This document shows positions 52,221-64,000 of a DNA stretch of 64,000 nucleotides, piece by piece. The translations under genes and the position numbers were made by a program. This stretch comes from Tillus elongatus (Eukaryota; Arthropoda; Insecta; Coleoptera; Cleridae): positions 13,592,846 to 13,656,845 of the forward strand of contig OZ023267.1 in NCBI GenBank assembly GCA_964006375.1, read 5' to 3'. The notes below the pieces were generated by a model. It was not told where the DNA came from. It did not search any database and saw only the letters and a list, made by a program, of their open reading frames with translations. Numbering within the stretch: position 1 is the first letter of the stretch; each line of letters begins with the position of its first letter.

Positions 52221-52984
52221 TTTTTGTTTCAGGTGCTCTGCCTAAATTTTGCCAATTTTCACGTTTTAAATCGCAGTTTTGACATTTTAAGAAGAAAAAC
52301 TATAAAATATTCAAAGTAATTTTTCTGGTATTTATTGTCCTTCTTGGGCCAAAAAACTTAATCTTGGTTGGATTTTGTTATCCACACTGCATATTTTGGT
52401 TTTATGCCTTGCTCTGGTCATTAGTGGCACCCAATTTTCTTTCTTTAAATGCCTATAACTTTTTAGTGAATTTTTATTTAAAAAAAATTGGATGAATTCG
52501 TTAACCAGGAAGATCGGACAAGGTTTTCCGGGAAAATTTTAGGTTTTCATTCGAAAAAGGTTTTTTCTCCTAAAATTACAACGCTATTTTAATGAAATTT
52601 GGTGAGTATGTTGCCTTGGGACACACTTTACTACATACCAAAATCCAAATTTCTAGATTTAGGTATAGGAAATTGAGTTATTCAAATTTGAAACATTGAA
52701 TGAAAATTCACTACCATAAAGCACTTGCTGCGCCCCGAACTTTTTCCTTTCACCTTAGAGATCTAAATTTTGGTATATAGTATACTTTTCACATTACAAA
52801 CCTGCGTGCCAAATTTGGTTGCCATAGCTTTGTTATTCCTGGAGATACAAATTTTTCTCGAAAGAAAACTTAAAATTTTACAGGAAAAACTGGAGCGGTT
52901 TTTCTGGCTAACGAACTTGGCCAAGCCACTTGTAAAAGGAACGCACTGACCAACTTTAATCAAAATCGACCCGTGTGTGTGTGT
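52221..52984. repeat. Mixed TCR1 arm fragments
   Basis: Arm pieces in inverted orientation to about 52460, a terminus at about 52700-52735 (CTACCATAAAGCACTTGCTG), then a forward arm piece (CCAAATTTGGTTGCCATAGC) that ends in (GT)n at about 52974. Confidence 0.6.
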
Positions 52985-54175
<1,191 letters not shown>

Positions 54176-54205
<30 letters not shown>

Positions 54206-54259
54206 GTTTTGTTGTTTTGGAAACAAAAAATTGACTATCAGAACATTTCTTATCGGAAT
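54176..54259. repeat. Hairpin at the inner edge of the left inverted repeat
   Basis: Arms of 30 bp (54176-54205 and 54230-54259; ATTCCGATAAGAAATGTGCT start) pair with one mismatch around a 24-bp loop. The right inverted repeat carries only one arm. Confidence 0.88.
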
Positions 54260-54335
54260 GAGAGAAATGCGGTTTATTATTTCAGTTTATCGGTCGGTTT
54301 GATACTTGATAGTACTACCGAAAATTAATTTCACA

Positions 54336-55416
54336 ATGGTGTATTCTGCAGAAGAAAGAGTTGAAATAATTACTCTCTTTTTGAAAAACGTTGACTGTGC
54401 CAACCGTACCGCAAATTTGTTTAATGAACGACATCCGAACAGACATGTTAACAAAAAATACATTTTGGAGTTAGTTGCAAAGTTTTGACAAAGTGGTTTA
54501 GTAGCCAACAAAAAACGGGATCCTGAACGTAAATTTCCGGTTAGAAATGAGACTACTGAGATTGAAATTTTAGGACAAATTGCTGCAGACCCAACCTTGA
54601 GCACGAGAAAATTGGTCACTGTTTTCAACATCAAGAGAAGAAGTATTCAGCGAATATTGAAGCATCATAAATTTCACCCGTATAAAATTCATCTTGTACA
54701 ACAACTGAATGAAGATGATTTTGATCGGCGGCTGGAGTTTTGTGAAGTTATGACTGCACAAATAGCTGATAACGCGAACTTTCTGTTCAATATCTTTTTT
54801 CAGACGAGTGTACGTTTTTTATTAAACTCTACAGTCAATCGGCATAATTGTCGTTATTGGGCAGATAATAATCCAAGAAATTTTCACGGAGTCCACACTC
54901 AAACTCCACAGAAATTGAATGTTTGGACTGGCATGTTTGGAGACCGTTTTATCGGACCAATTTTTCTTGATGGCAATTTGAGTAGCGAAACGTATTTGGA
55001 GTTACTAGAAGATATCGTTTACCCTCTACTAATTCACATTGTTGAAAATGAAGATCGCTATCAAGAAAATCAATTCGTGTTTCAACAATATGGAGCTCCT
55101 CCGCATTTTTCACAACGTGTTAGGGAGTTTTTGAATAGAGAATTTTCAGAGCAATGGATTGGGCGTAGATGTGCTATTGAGTGGCCCTCTAGATCACCGG
55201 ATTTAACTCCCTTAAGACTTCTTTCTATGGGGCCATTTAAAGAGTAGAATGTACGCAACAGAACCGGAGTCTCTGGAAGAATTACGACGATGCATTGTTG
55301 AAGAATGCCGTCTAATAACTCCACAAATGCTCCAGAATGTCAGAGCTCGTTTTGAACAAAATTTGTACTTTTGTATGGAAGCTGGTGGTCAACAATTTGA
55401 AGAGTTACTTAACTGA
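54336..55416 (+). pseudogene. Mariner-like transposase with DUF4817-type N-terminus, all three catalytic acids lost
   Basis: The start ATG 54336 gives MVYSAEERVEIITLFLKNVD, the helix-turn-helix start of a transposase group common in arthropods. A stop at 54486 interrupts ELVAKF. The frame from 54597 gives RKLVTVFNIKRRSIQRILKH, then FFQTSVRFLLNSTVNRHNCR, where FSDE-type residues are expected, so the first Asp is lost. QKLNVWTGMFGDRFIGPIFL follows, and FQQYGAPPHFSQRVREFL has Tyr where QDGAPPH has the second Asp. In SPDLTP (about 55195) one extra A then shifts the frame and removes the third Asp. The original frame continues to the TGA at 55414-55416. Confidence 0.9.
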
Positions 55417-55467
55417 ATAAACATTTTTGAACGTTTGGTTTTGTGTTTTGTTTTTTTTTAACGAAAA

Positions 55468-55783
55468 ATTGACTAATTAAGTGCATTTCTTATCACAATG
55501 AATGAAATACGTTCTTGCAACTCCAACTGTGAATAATTTTTAAACGAGTTGATAAAACTTCCAAAAAAATTTGTGTGCTGAATTCAGAAAAGAAAGAGCT
55601 CTCAAATGATGTAACACTCGATTCATGTTCCCTATTTAAAATATAAGGGTTGTTATCACCACCCATAAGGGGTTGATGTGACAAAGTTAAGTTTTATGTC
55701 AAAACATGTCCCCCTCAATATTAAAATTGACGTGTCTCAGCGTTTCTTAAAAAATCGGTCTGTTTGGTTTTCAATGCGCCATC

Positions 55784-55785
<2 letters not shown>
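55468..55785 (-). repeat. Right long inverted repeat
   Basis: Mirror of 53880-54205. Confidence 0.85.

Positions 55786-55862
<77 letters not shown>
55786..55862. repeat. (TA)n microsatellite 17
   Basis: Right half of the TA tract split by the element. Confidence 0.97.
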
Positions 55863-55867
<5 letters not shown>

Positions 55868-55990
55868 AACGGACCTTGGTTTTGTGTTTTAGGAAGCCAA
55901 ATTTGCGCTCCTCGGAAAAAACTTTTTCAAAAGCTTTTCATCGTGACCTCTTTATTAGCGAATTTTTCATAATGAAAATTTGCTAATACC
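55863..55990 (+). repeat. TCR2 distal arm
   Basis: TTTTAACGGACCTTGGTTTT, AAAAGCTTTTCATCGTGACC, then TAGCGAATTTTTCATAATGA palindromic end. Confidence 0.8.
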
Positions 55991-56540
55991 GGGCAATAAG
56001 ACACTAAAATAGAGGACACTCTGAATGACATCAGAAATTCTAATACACCACCCAGTCTGAATCACCATGTATAAATGTATAAATTTTAGCGCATCCCCTA
56101 TTTCAGGGTAAATTTAGGTACGACTGAAATGAGAACGTGGGCTGAAATCCAATTATTATGAACATGTAGGCTGTATAATTAGCTTATAAACTGGAAGAAT
56201 TTGCGTTTTCCACCCATATTCGCAGACAGCCTAAAAAAAGCTTTCGGTAATACGCTCCCATTATAACATCGGTAAAACACTCCACATGTGTAAAGCTTTT
56301 CTGAAAGGCAGACGTTTTCTATTTTAGACACGTCTGGAATCTCAAATACTTTGTAAAAAAATAAACTTCATGCTTAACAACCGTAAATACAAGGACAATT
56401 TAGTTCATATTTCTAGTGATTTTAAAGATTTTCTCTCACGCCCACATTGAAATCAAAACTATATCCTCTCAAATCACCTGAAGAACTAAATTAAAACTGC
56501 TCCACTCAGTGGGTTATTTCGCCCATCGTATATAAAAAGG
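55991..56540. other. No gene recognised
   Basis: Nothing supportable. Confidence 0.45.
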
Positions 56541-56845
56541 TCTGGACGCAACAAGTCCGTTATGGAAGTAAATTTTCATAAAAATGTTTTTAATTCTCTA
56601 ATGCAAGCAGGCATCAGTCTGGTTACCGGTATAACCTATATAGTAGAAACAATGTACCATATTTTATCAAAATAACTTATTGTGTGAAACTGTACAAAAA
56701 TTTTCCGAAAATAAAGTTCAAATGTTTCCAAGAAAACTGGTTCCCTAGCCAACAAACCTTAGGTTAATAGCAAATTGAGTTATTGAAATTTGAGGCTTTT
56801 AATGAAAATTTGCCACCAAAACGCACTTACTGCGTCTCAATTTAC
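56541..56845 (+). repeat. TCR1 terminal unit
   Basis: TCTGGACGCAACAAGTCCGT to CCACCAAAACGCACTTACTG, with TATAACCTATATAGTAGAAA inside; ~300 bp. Confidence 0.78.
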
Positions 56846-57092
56846 TTTTTTACAAACATGCATGATTATTCGATAAAAAAATGCAAAAATGCAATGATAT
56901 AAGTTCGTATAAAAGTATATATGTTCGAAAACAAAAATGTTAGGTATCACCAACGACTTATGGGGTACCTGTGATTGTCAAACTAATTTCACAAGATGCA
57001 GCTCAAGACACCCTATAATTAACGTATACAACTTTTTCTCATATCTTGTATAATAACAATTATATTGAGCTTTACCGTAGAAATGCGTCAAC

Positions 57093-57096
<4 letters not shown>
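56846..57096 (+). repeat. TCR1 arm, short form
   Basis: CACCAACGACTTATGGGGTA to GTAGAAATGCGTCAACCTGT before the TA tract. Confidence 0.7.

Positions 57097-57171
<75 letters not shown>
57097..57171. repeat. (TA)n microsatellite 18
   Basis: TA core. Confidence 0.97.
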
Positions 57172-57174
<3 letters not shown>

Positions 57175-57985
57175 AGATAGAAACTTAAACAAAATGCCGA
57201 TATGGATTCTAAGGGGCCTAGTTTGCGCTCATTTGAAGAAATCTTTTTAAAATTCAAAAGTCGCGGTATCCTGATAATTTTTCCTAAAAAAATTAGCTAA
57301 AAATTATAGACCGTTAAATCATAAACTTAACTAAAACTACCGCCAAAGTATCGGAGAAAGGGTCTATGTGAAATGAAAGTTCTGGAAATATTTTTGTAAA
57401 ATGAAGGACAATGACGGTTGAAGCTGAACCTCAAGGGTTTGCACAACACTCTTATTGCGGCATTTTCTTTTCATAATCCGCATTTGTTAAAGGTTATTTG
57501 CCTTAATGTTGCGAATTTTGACGTTTCAAATCGCGACTTTGACGTTTTGGGGAAAACTCCATTTTTTTTAACTGCCCATCACTTTTTGTCTTCAAACTTA
57601 CAGACCCAGCTTTTGGTACATGGTTCGCTCTTTATAATACACACACGCGCACCAAATTTGGTTGCCCTTACTTTGTTATTTCCTTAGATATAATTTTTTC
57701 CGAAAGAAAACACAAAATTTTCCGGGAAAACTTGCCCCGATTTTCCTGGCTAACGAACTTATCCAAGCCACTTGCAAAAGGAAGGTACTCACCAAATTTG
57801 ATCAAAATCGGCCCATTATTTTTTGAGTTGTCGGTGTGAGATATATAAACATATAAAAATTGAAATTGACCCTGGATATGGGTACTAAGGAGTCTAGTTC
57901 GAGCTCATTTGAAGAAATTTTGTCAAAATTCACAAGTCGGGATCTCCTCATTAGTGAATTTTTTAAAGAAAATTCACTAAAAACC
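57172..57985 (+). repeat. TCR1 distal arm, then another proximal and distal arm with no TA core
   Basis: The distal arm runs to about 57300, then the arm runs from ATAGACCGTTAAATCATAAA to GAGTTGTCGGTGTGAGATAT. That continues directly into AAACATATAAAAATTGAAAT at 57847, so this copy lost its TA tract. It ends in the palindrome at about 57952-57980. Confidence 0.78.
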
Positions 57986-58261
57986 GCGTCATTAAAAATT
58001 ACGACATGGCAACGGTCAGACCGGGTTGAAGACATTGGTGCGATCGCCGAAGATAAGCAACGTCGGACACGATCAGTACTTGGATTGGTGTTCATCTGGG
58101 AATACCATGTGCTGTTGAATGCCTTCGAAAGGCAATGGCAAACCACTGAGTATATTTGCCAATCAAGTTTGCGTTGGGAAACAGAGTTAGAGTATCACTA
58201 TTATATTATTATTATTATTAATAATAATAATAATAAGCGAAATTGGTATACTTACTCAGTT
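57986..58261. other. No gene; short (TTA)n/(TAA)n palindrome
   Basis: TATTATTATTATTATTAATA with its complement at about 58204-58236; GGCAATGGCAAACCACTGAG near 58132 recalls 5' ends of some insect retroposons. Confidence 0.4.
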
Positions 58262-60303
58262 CATAAGAGACAATAGCAGCAGAAAAGGACAAATGTAGGC
58301 AAGAACATATTCAACAAGTATAAATCAAGTGAAAATCCTACCGTGGTAGAAAATACTTGACCTACTGAAACGAAAATTAGCCGCAGTGGCGAAAAAACTC
58401 AAAAGATACCAGAAAAGTAACAAACGCCGTATACAGAACAACAAGTTTACCATAAATCAAAAACTTGTTTATAACAACATTGATAAGACCGACAACCCAC
58501 AGAAAGAAACAGAAGAGCAGCCAAAAGCAGAAGACATAAACAAGTTCTGGAAGGACATCTGGGAGTCACCTATAACACATAAACGAGCCAAATGGTTTTA
58601 TGATGAGAAAGCAAGTAGGGCTAACCTAAAGACGATGTGAGAGTGGAAAATCAATAAGGATGAGGTAACAAAGGCTATTAAAAAAACGTTGAATTGAAAA
58701 TCTCCCGGTTTGGATGGCCTACAGAACTTCTGGTACAAAAAGTTTGCCTCAACACATGAATATCTGAGAAGGTGTTTTAACATGCTACTGGAAAATCCTC
58801 AACTTACAAGTTTATGACAATTGGAATAACATACTTGATACCCAAAGATAGCCAACATACAGCAGACCCAACTAAATAAGGTCCAATTATGTGCCTTCCT
58901 ATAATTTACAAGATCCTTACCTCCATTATATCGGCAAAAATATACAGCCACTTAGACAACAACAAAATAATTAGACGAAGGGCAAAAAGGCTGTCGAAAG
59001 AAATCGAGGGGGTTAAAAGAACAATTAATAGTTGATGCTGTGGTTACTAATAATGCCGGATAGAAAAAAGGCCGCTTTTTACAGCGTATATCGATTATCA
59101 AAAGGCATTTGATAGTGTACCCCATTCTTGGCTGGTGGAGGTGCTGGAACTGTATGGGATACAGGAACATATTGTAGGGTTTCTTCAACATGTGATGAAA
59201 ATGTGAACAACCGAGTTATTCCTAAGCAGCTCACGAAAACATATACAGGCAGGAAACATCAACATCAAGCGAGGAATCTTCCAGGGTGATGCGCTTAGTC
59301 CGCTGTGGTTCTGCCTTGCCCTTAATCCCCTGCCATCTATCCTAAACAGTCATAGGAAAGGGTACCAGCTTGACTCAACTGATGTAGAGTTAAGTCATCT
59401 ATGGTACATGGACTACCTGAAACTGTACGCGGGTCGAAAAGAACATCTTCCTACATTGTTGGAATGCATGGGCAAATTTTGTAAAGATATAGGCATGCCG
59501 TTCGGGCTAGATAAGTACAGGACCAATAGCATGCTAAAGGGGAAGTGGTGTGAGCATGAGGGACACCAGGTGAGCTCGGAGCAAGGGTGTATACAAGGAA
59601 TGGGAGAATCTGAGCAATACAAATACCTTGGCTATTTACAATCGAGGCGTGTTGATGACAAAATATCGAAACAAAGGTTAACTGAAACCTACTTTCACAT
59701 ATTAAAAAGTATCCTAAAATCGGACGAACACGGAGCTAGAAGGCATGGATATCGGGACCAGGATGGAGTTTAAAAAATATCGTGCACATCATCCATGCAT
59801 CGCTATTGAGAGGTTTCACTTACCAAGAAATAATGGGGGAAGAGGTATACCAAGTGTTGTCAACAGACACTACACCCAAGTATATAACTTGAGGAAATTT
59901 TTCCTGGAGAAAGCGTCGACCAGCAGTCTACACAGAGCTATAGTGAAAATAAATACCAAAGGTACACCGCTGCACTTGGCAGATACAAACTATGACCCCC
60001 TAAGCAGGATCTCCACAACAGAAAAACTGAAACACCAGTGGAGGATTAAACCTCTCCATGGCCGCTATATAAACAGCCTAGATGAAAATAATATTGACGC
60101 CCAAGCTTCTCAAGCGTGGCTCCGCTATGGTAACTTGTTTGTCGAGACAGAAGACTTTGCGGCTGCGATTCAGGACCAGGTCATCCCAACTAAAACATAT
60201 AGGAGGCATATACTTAAGGAACGAGTAGATACAACGAAGTGCCGATTATGCAACGATAAAGAAGACATCATTGACCATATTGTGGCAGGTTGCTCGATGT
60301 TGG
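58262..60303 (+). mobile_element. LINE-E: R2/R4-like LINE with restriction-like-endonuclease zinc knuckle, decayed
   Basis: Coding pieces run from the N-terminal basic region to the C-terminal Cys/His cluster and are cut by a LINE-A 3' fragment at 60304. The domain order (RT, then C-x2-C-x8-H-x4-C) is that of LINEs with a restriction-like endonuclease such as R2/R4/NeSL; exact clade is inference. Confidence 0.75.
58386..60300 (+). pseudogene. LINE-E reverse transcriptase, multiply frameshifted
   Basis: N-terminal linker is KLKRYQKSNKRRIQNNKF and DINKFWKDIWESPITHKRAK. RT follows in pieces: KSPGLDGLQNFWYKKFASTH (about 58700), an IDYQKAFDSVPHSWL-like motif A (about 59085), GIFQGDALSPLWFCLALNPL (about 59270, motif B), and a YMDYLKLYAGRKEHL stretch (about 59405) where YMDD is expected. 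IGMPFGLDKYRTNSMLKGKW and EQYKYLGYLQSRRVDDKISK follow. The C-terminus 59745-60300 has PRNNGGRGIPSVVNRHYTQV and CRLCNDKEDIIDHIVAGC, a complete C-C-H-C cluster. Frameshifts and stops are frequent, and the catalytic motif has lost an Asp. Confidence 0.75.
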
Positions 60304-60470
60304 CCTCCTTGCCGGCACATGTTTTTCCTTCTCCTCCGAACCTCCAAATCTTCAAGTCCAGAATTAACAAGTTGCCTCTTTCCTCCTTGTCGACACCCAC
60401 GGTACGATAGTATTTAGGCTGCGAGCCCTCGTGGTGTGTTGTTGAAATAAAAAATAAATAAAAAAACTGC
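60304..60470 (+). mobile_element. LINE-A copy 6, very short 3' fragment in LINE-E
   Basis: SLPAHVFPSPPNLQIFKSRI then NKLPLSSLSTPTV and the 3' end GTGTGTTGTTGAAATAAAAA. It joins in frame with the LINE-E C-terminus, giving a chimeric 221-codon frame (59745-60410) that is accidental. I could not recognise LINE-E resuming after 60470. Confidence 0.88.
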
Positions 60471-61395
60471 ATTCTGTTCTTCAAATGAGATTTAAAAGGT
60501 GTTCCTATTCTGCCCCTCATTCCATAATATTCCAATTTAGACGTATACATCGTAAAATTCATGCACAGAACTTATATTTACTTTTTCACAAGAAAGATTT
60601 TATTATTATTTCTTTCAACTTTTATTGGTTAGTGTTTAACTAACATTTTTTATGGAAACCCATTCCTATGAAAATTCGCTACCATAACGCATTTGCTGCG
60701 TACAGACTTTTCTTTCTCAAAAACTAATTTATGAGTGTAAGTGCATGTTTAATTTATTTCTTGACAAATATTTATGTTACGTCATTAAGCACATAACTCA
60801 TTGACTGACCTTCAGCAAAAATTGACGTGTCCCAGATTTGTTAATGTTTGCAAAGTGATGGCACATATGAATGTATGTGGTAAATTTTCGGTGTTTGGAT
60901 GATATTTTTGGGACACATCCTTATTAAAACACTCCGCATCGAGTCTTGTGACTGGTCGGTTCATTGTAACGAATTGGATAACGATGATAAAAGTTGTTAC
61001 GTCAGCTCCTGAACTGTATTTAGAAGAGATGTTATTATTGTCTCGCTGCAACAAATTGAGACAAATTGGCAGGACATGGATGTTGATCATGTGACACTTC
61101 ACTGACAATGAACCGCCGGCTAAATATAGATGTTGCATAATAGACCGCAGATATTCAATTGTTTGTTAAAGACGTTTCTAAAGATCTTCTACTATATAGG
61201 CGGGACCAAATCAACCAGATTTTTCTATACCGCCCTCATTTGATCGTCATCATCACAGTCTAATGGCGAGGACGCTATGTAGGTACAATCATAACCCTGT
61301 GTCACTAGCAGTTCTTTTTATTTCATTGTTTAATCACTTTTATATATCCGCTCTCCTCTCTCTCTCTCTCTCTGATACTCCTCATCAAGCCGCAC
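60471..61395. other. No gene recognised
   Basis: A degraded TCR1 terminus (CTACCATAACGCATTTGCTG) is at about 60680. TCATCATCACAGTCTAATGG (about 61247) resembles the RTE-like 3' end at 8422, but nothing else of that LINE is visible. A (CT)n run lies at about 61350-61372. Confidence 0.45.
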
Positions 61396-61719
61396 GGAAA
61401 ACAGGTAGTTTCCAGGTGAAATACCTGGGAACCAGATCTAGAAGATACTCTTCTGCTATCTTCCCTCTGCTGCAAATACATTTGTCGCAGACATACAAGA
61501 TCGCCCCTAAACGTGTCATACGCACTGTACGCAGACGGCACTCCCATACTCAGCAGCTCCACGCAGCCGAGGATAATAACCCAACCTCTACAAACAGTCG
61601 TAGACGAGATGCAAGACTGGTATAGAAAATCATGTCTAGCCATAAATCCCGACAAATGCACATTAGCCCTATTTTCCAAGAGGAGACACACCTCATCAGA
61701 ACATGTCACTAGACAACAT
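61396..61719 (+). pseudogene. LINE-D (Jockey-like) RT fragment 2
   Basis: VKYLGTRSRRYSSAIFPLLQ, then in another frame MSYALYADGTPILSSSTQPR (catalytic YADD reads YADG), then VVDEMQDWYRKSCLAINPDK and ALFSKRRHTSSEHVT. It is collinear with 30770-31080 of the longer copy. Where that copy has lost YADD by deletion, this one keeps the position with one substitution. Confidence 0.85.
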
Positions 61720-61766
61720 CTATGGAAGAAAGCTCCTCTGAGCAGGGCCCGTGCAGATATCTATTA
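61720..61766 (-). mobile_element. Isolated 45-bp LINE-A piece at a junction
   Basis: TATGGAAGAAAGCTCCTCTG and CCGTGCAGATATCTAT on the plus strand are the complement of LINE-A YRYLHG...EELSS coding. It lies immediately outside the 3' end of copy 7, where it does not belong in order. Confidence 0.75.
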
Positions 61767-62932
61767 TTTTATATTTCAACAACACACCACGAGGGCTTAC
61801 AGTCTAAACACTATCGTATCGTGGGTGGAGACAGGGAGGAAAGAGGTAACTTGTTAATTCTGGACATGAAGGTTTGGAGGTTCGGAGGAGAAGGAAAAAC
61901 ATGTGCCGGCAAGGAATTCCACAACTCGGAAGTCCTCGGGACAAAAGAGCGCGCATAACAAGATGTTTTATGTCTGATGACCTGGACACTAAAAGGGTGC
62001 ATTCGCTCTGTTCCCTTGGTAGATCTGTTAGGGGCAGCGGGTGGAGAAACTTGGAGAAACTATGGAAGAAAGCTCCTCTGAGCAGAGAGAGAGAGAGGTC
62101 AGCACCGGCACCTTGGTGGACAAGTGATGGCAGCCTTTGGGTGAGGGTAGGGTCACCGATGAGACGTATAGCTCTCGTCTGAATAGAGTCCAGGATAGCG
62201 AGTGTAGAAGCGGCAGCAGCACCTCAGATGTGGAAGCAGTATTCGAGGTTTGACCTTATTTGTGAAGTATATAAGGTATAGAGATTAGCTGGTGAAAAGT
62301 ATTTGCGAGCCCGGAAGAGGAAACCTAATTTCTTAGCAGCCGCTTCTGCAATTGATGTGACATGTTGGTGCCAATTGAGATTTCGGCCCACAGAAATGCC
62401 AACAAGTGGAAAGGACTCATTACTTTGTATAACTTGGTTGTTCGTTGTGATGGGTCTGGGGCTAGTGTATCTCTTATGAGATATAAAGCAAGACTGAGAT
62501 TTGGTGGAGTTGAATTGTACAAGATTTCTACTTCCCCCGTCTAATATTTTTTGGAGATCCACAGACAGAACCCTCCATGAGTCTGCGATCCTCATCTAAT
62601 TGGGCTAAAGAGACAGGCTTAGAATATTGTATATTTGAGTAACTGTGAACTGGGTTGGATGTGCTAGAGAGGAGGTCATTGATGTGGAGAAGAAACAAAG
62701 TAGGGGCTAAAGCTGAACCTTGAGGAACTCCTGCATTAACTGGATACAGTTTAGAGTAATGGCCATCCACGACAACAGAAATGCTCCGGTTGGAGAGGAA
62801 ATTTGCTGTCCAGGTACAGAGTTTTGGTGGTAGGCCATAGGCCGGAAATTTATTAAGAAGCACGGCGTGCCAGACCTGGTAGAATGCTTTGGATATGCCT
62901 GGAGCGACAATCTGGGATTCACCGTGTAGTTA
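61767..62932 (-). mobile_element. LINE-A copy 7, minus strand
   Basis: The minus strand gives LLNKFPAYGLPPKLCTWTAN, VVVDGHYSKLYPVNAGVPQG (motif B) and INDLLSSTSNPVHSYSNIQY, where the YADD segment is deleted at about 62635. Then SVDLQKILDGGSRNLVQFNS, LVGISVGRNLNWHQHVTSIA, VTRH-like and SFVPRTSELWNSLPAHVFPS, with the 3' end at 61767. An AG-rich slip (about 62085) replaces part of the RYLHG region. Confidence 0.92.
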
Positions 62933-63307
62933 GGTATTTCGGATGCTAATATTCCTGTCGGAGTAACTAAATCGGGGACTTTTTAATGGATCGGAAGACC
63001 CAATTAAACTGAATGCAGAAAACTTAATGCCTAAAACTGAATGAATTAAACTCGCCAACGAGCTAGCTTATATATGGAAAAATATATGCATCCTTTCTAA
63101 GTTCTAAAAGTTTTGAGGGTCTTTGTTTATTTTATTTAAATATTCAGATTTAAAATTTTGCAAATTTGAGTATTTTCGGCAGTGGTTGCAGAGAGATAAC
63201 ATTACAATGTTGATTATATTTGCGCAAAATTGTTACTAATAAATATTTTCAGAGTTTTGTTTTATGAAACAGAAATTAGATTTATCGGAACGAAATAGAA
63301 ATTTCGT

Positions 63308-63310
<3 letters not shown>
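62933..63310. other. No gene recognised
   Basis: Nothing supportable. Confidence 0.45.

Positions 63311-63386
<76 letters not shown>
63311..63386. repeat. (TA)n microsatellite 19
   Basis: Followed by a distal-arm-like stretch (GCTCATTTGAAGAAAGTCGG at about 63422). Confidence 0.97.
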
Positions 63387-63388
<2 letters not shown>

Positions 63389-63676
63389 AAAATTTAAACT
63401 AAACCAGGATGTTTAGTTCGGGCTCATTTGAAGAAAGTCGGGATCTCCTCAGTAGCAATTTTTTTCTACGAAAATCCGCGAAAATAAAATGTAAAACCAT
63501 ACCTGGTCTCCCCCACTTATCTTTGAAATAATTAGTTTTAGAGAATTTTCAAATTTTCATGACAAAAAATTCACACAGAAATGTAATGCTATCAAACTTT
63601 GGAATTTTTTTTCCAACGAGCGCGAATTAGATACTTTAGAACCCACTTCAGAGGTCAGTTTCAGATTTTTTATGTT
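63387..63676. repeat. TCR1 distal-arm remnants in both orientations
   Basis: AAGTCGGGATCTCCTCAGTA (about 63436), then inverted CCAACGAGCGCGAATTAGAT and TTCAGAGGTCAGTTTCAGAT. Confidence 0.6.
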
Positions 63677-63714
63677 GAAGCCTCTAGGTGGCGTAGAAGC
63701 TTCGCAAATCATGT

Positions 63715-63798
<84 letters not shown>

Positions 63799-63823
63799 AG
63801 CTTCTACGCCACCTAGAGGCTTC
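63677..63823. repeat. Foldback: 26-bp perfect inverted repeats around a (TA)n tract
   Basis: GAAGCCTCTAGGTGGCGTAG then AAGCTT (63677-63702) is the exact complement of 63798-63823. TA microsatellite 20 (63717-63796) fills the loop. May be a small MITE-like element or a cruciform-forming sequence; no TSD could be fixed. Confidence 0.9.
63717..63796. repeat. (TA)n microsatellite 20
   Basis: Loop of the foldback. Confidence 0.97.
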
Positions 63824-64000
63824 ATGTTTTTTCATTACAATGGTAAATTATTTAATTCTTTCCGGAGGCTAAGTTCGTTGGCCAATTCTGAGAGCCGAAT
63901 TTTTTGATGAGGTATTGAAATTATAAACACGTCCATTTATTTTTTCGAAATTTAACTCATAAATTGTCATCAAACTACACATACAATGTACTAGCATTCA

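Noticed and set aside
59745..60410. A 221-codon protein with a C-C-H-C zinc cluster as a host gene
   Set aside because: The first part is LINE-E RT C-terminus and the last part is the LINE-A C-terminus; the fusion is an insertion junction.

Overview
This window looks like repeat-dominated intergenic DNA from an arthropod, most likely an insect with a large genome. The evidence is the mix of elements: Tc1, mariner and hAT DNA transposons, Jockey, CR1-like, RNase H-bearing and R2/R4-like LINEs, Penelope-like elements, a tRNA-derived SINE, and a LINE tail built on a telomere-like CCTAA pentamer. I found no convincing single-copy host gene, rRNA, genuine tRNA gene or CRISPR array. Nearly every protein-like reading frame is a decayed transposon fragment, a shadow of one, or a poly-(Tyr-Ile) artefact of a TA microsatellite. 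Species identity is inference.

Background fabric. Two AT-rich interspersed families fill much of the space. I call them TCR1 and TCR2 (TA-core repeats). Each copy has a conserved proximal arm, a (TA)n tract of about 60-180 bp, and a conserved distal arm. TCR1 units end in a hairpin-forming motif, GGACGCAGCAAGTGCGT, or its complement, seen at roughly 25-30 places. The window holds 20 long (TA)n tracts.

Layout. 0-5 kb: LINE-A 3' end, TCR1 copies, and a tandem array of five ~275-bp units. 5.6-7.1 kb: broken Tc1 element with 31-bp inverted repeats. 7.7-9.7 kb: TCR2, then an RTE-like LINE remnant split by a LINE-B insertion. 10-12 kb: Penelope-like element with RT and GIY-YIG domains between inverted repeats. 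13-22 kb: TCR1 copies, a LINE-A fragment and a SINE. 22.9-24.6 kb: non-autonomous hAT with a perfect 8-bp target duplication. 26-28 kb: second GIY-YIG fragment and LINE-C. 29.4-32.2 kb: hammerhead-ribozyme repeat split by a Jockey LINE (LINE-D). 32.8-33.2 kb: 70-bp minisatellite. 34.8-38 kb: two LINE-B copies with a second hammerhead-repeat locus between them. 40.6-43.7 kb: inverted pair of LINE-A copies. 45.3-47.9 kb: SINE, and a mariner with LINE-A inside it. 48.2-49.8 kb: GC-rich retroelement with a ~167-bp period. 53.9-55.8 kb: mariner-like element with ~320-bp inverted repeats, inserted in a TA tract. 58.3-60.5 kb: R2/R4-like LINE interrupted by LINE-A. 61.4-62.9 kb: Jockey fragment and LINE-A. 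63.7 kb: foldback around a TA tract.

Most notable: tandem repeats of 320 and 311 bp that each carry a type I hammerhead ribozyme motif. One copy has every canonical core residue and all stems intact. The tandem arrangement is that of retrozyme-like, self-cleaving non-autonomous retroelements. No autonomous, fully intact element is visible, so activity would depend on elements elsewhere in the genome.
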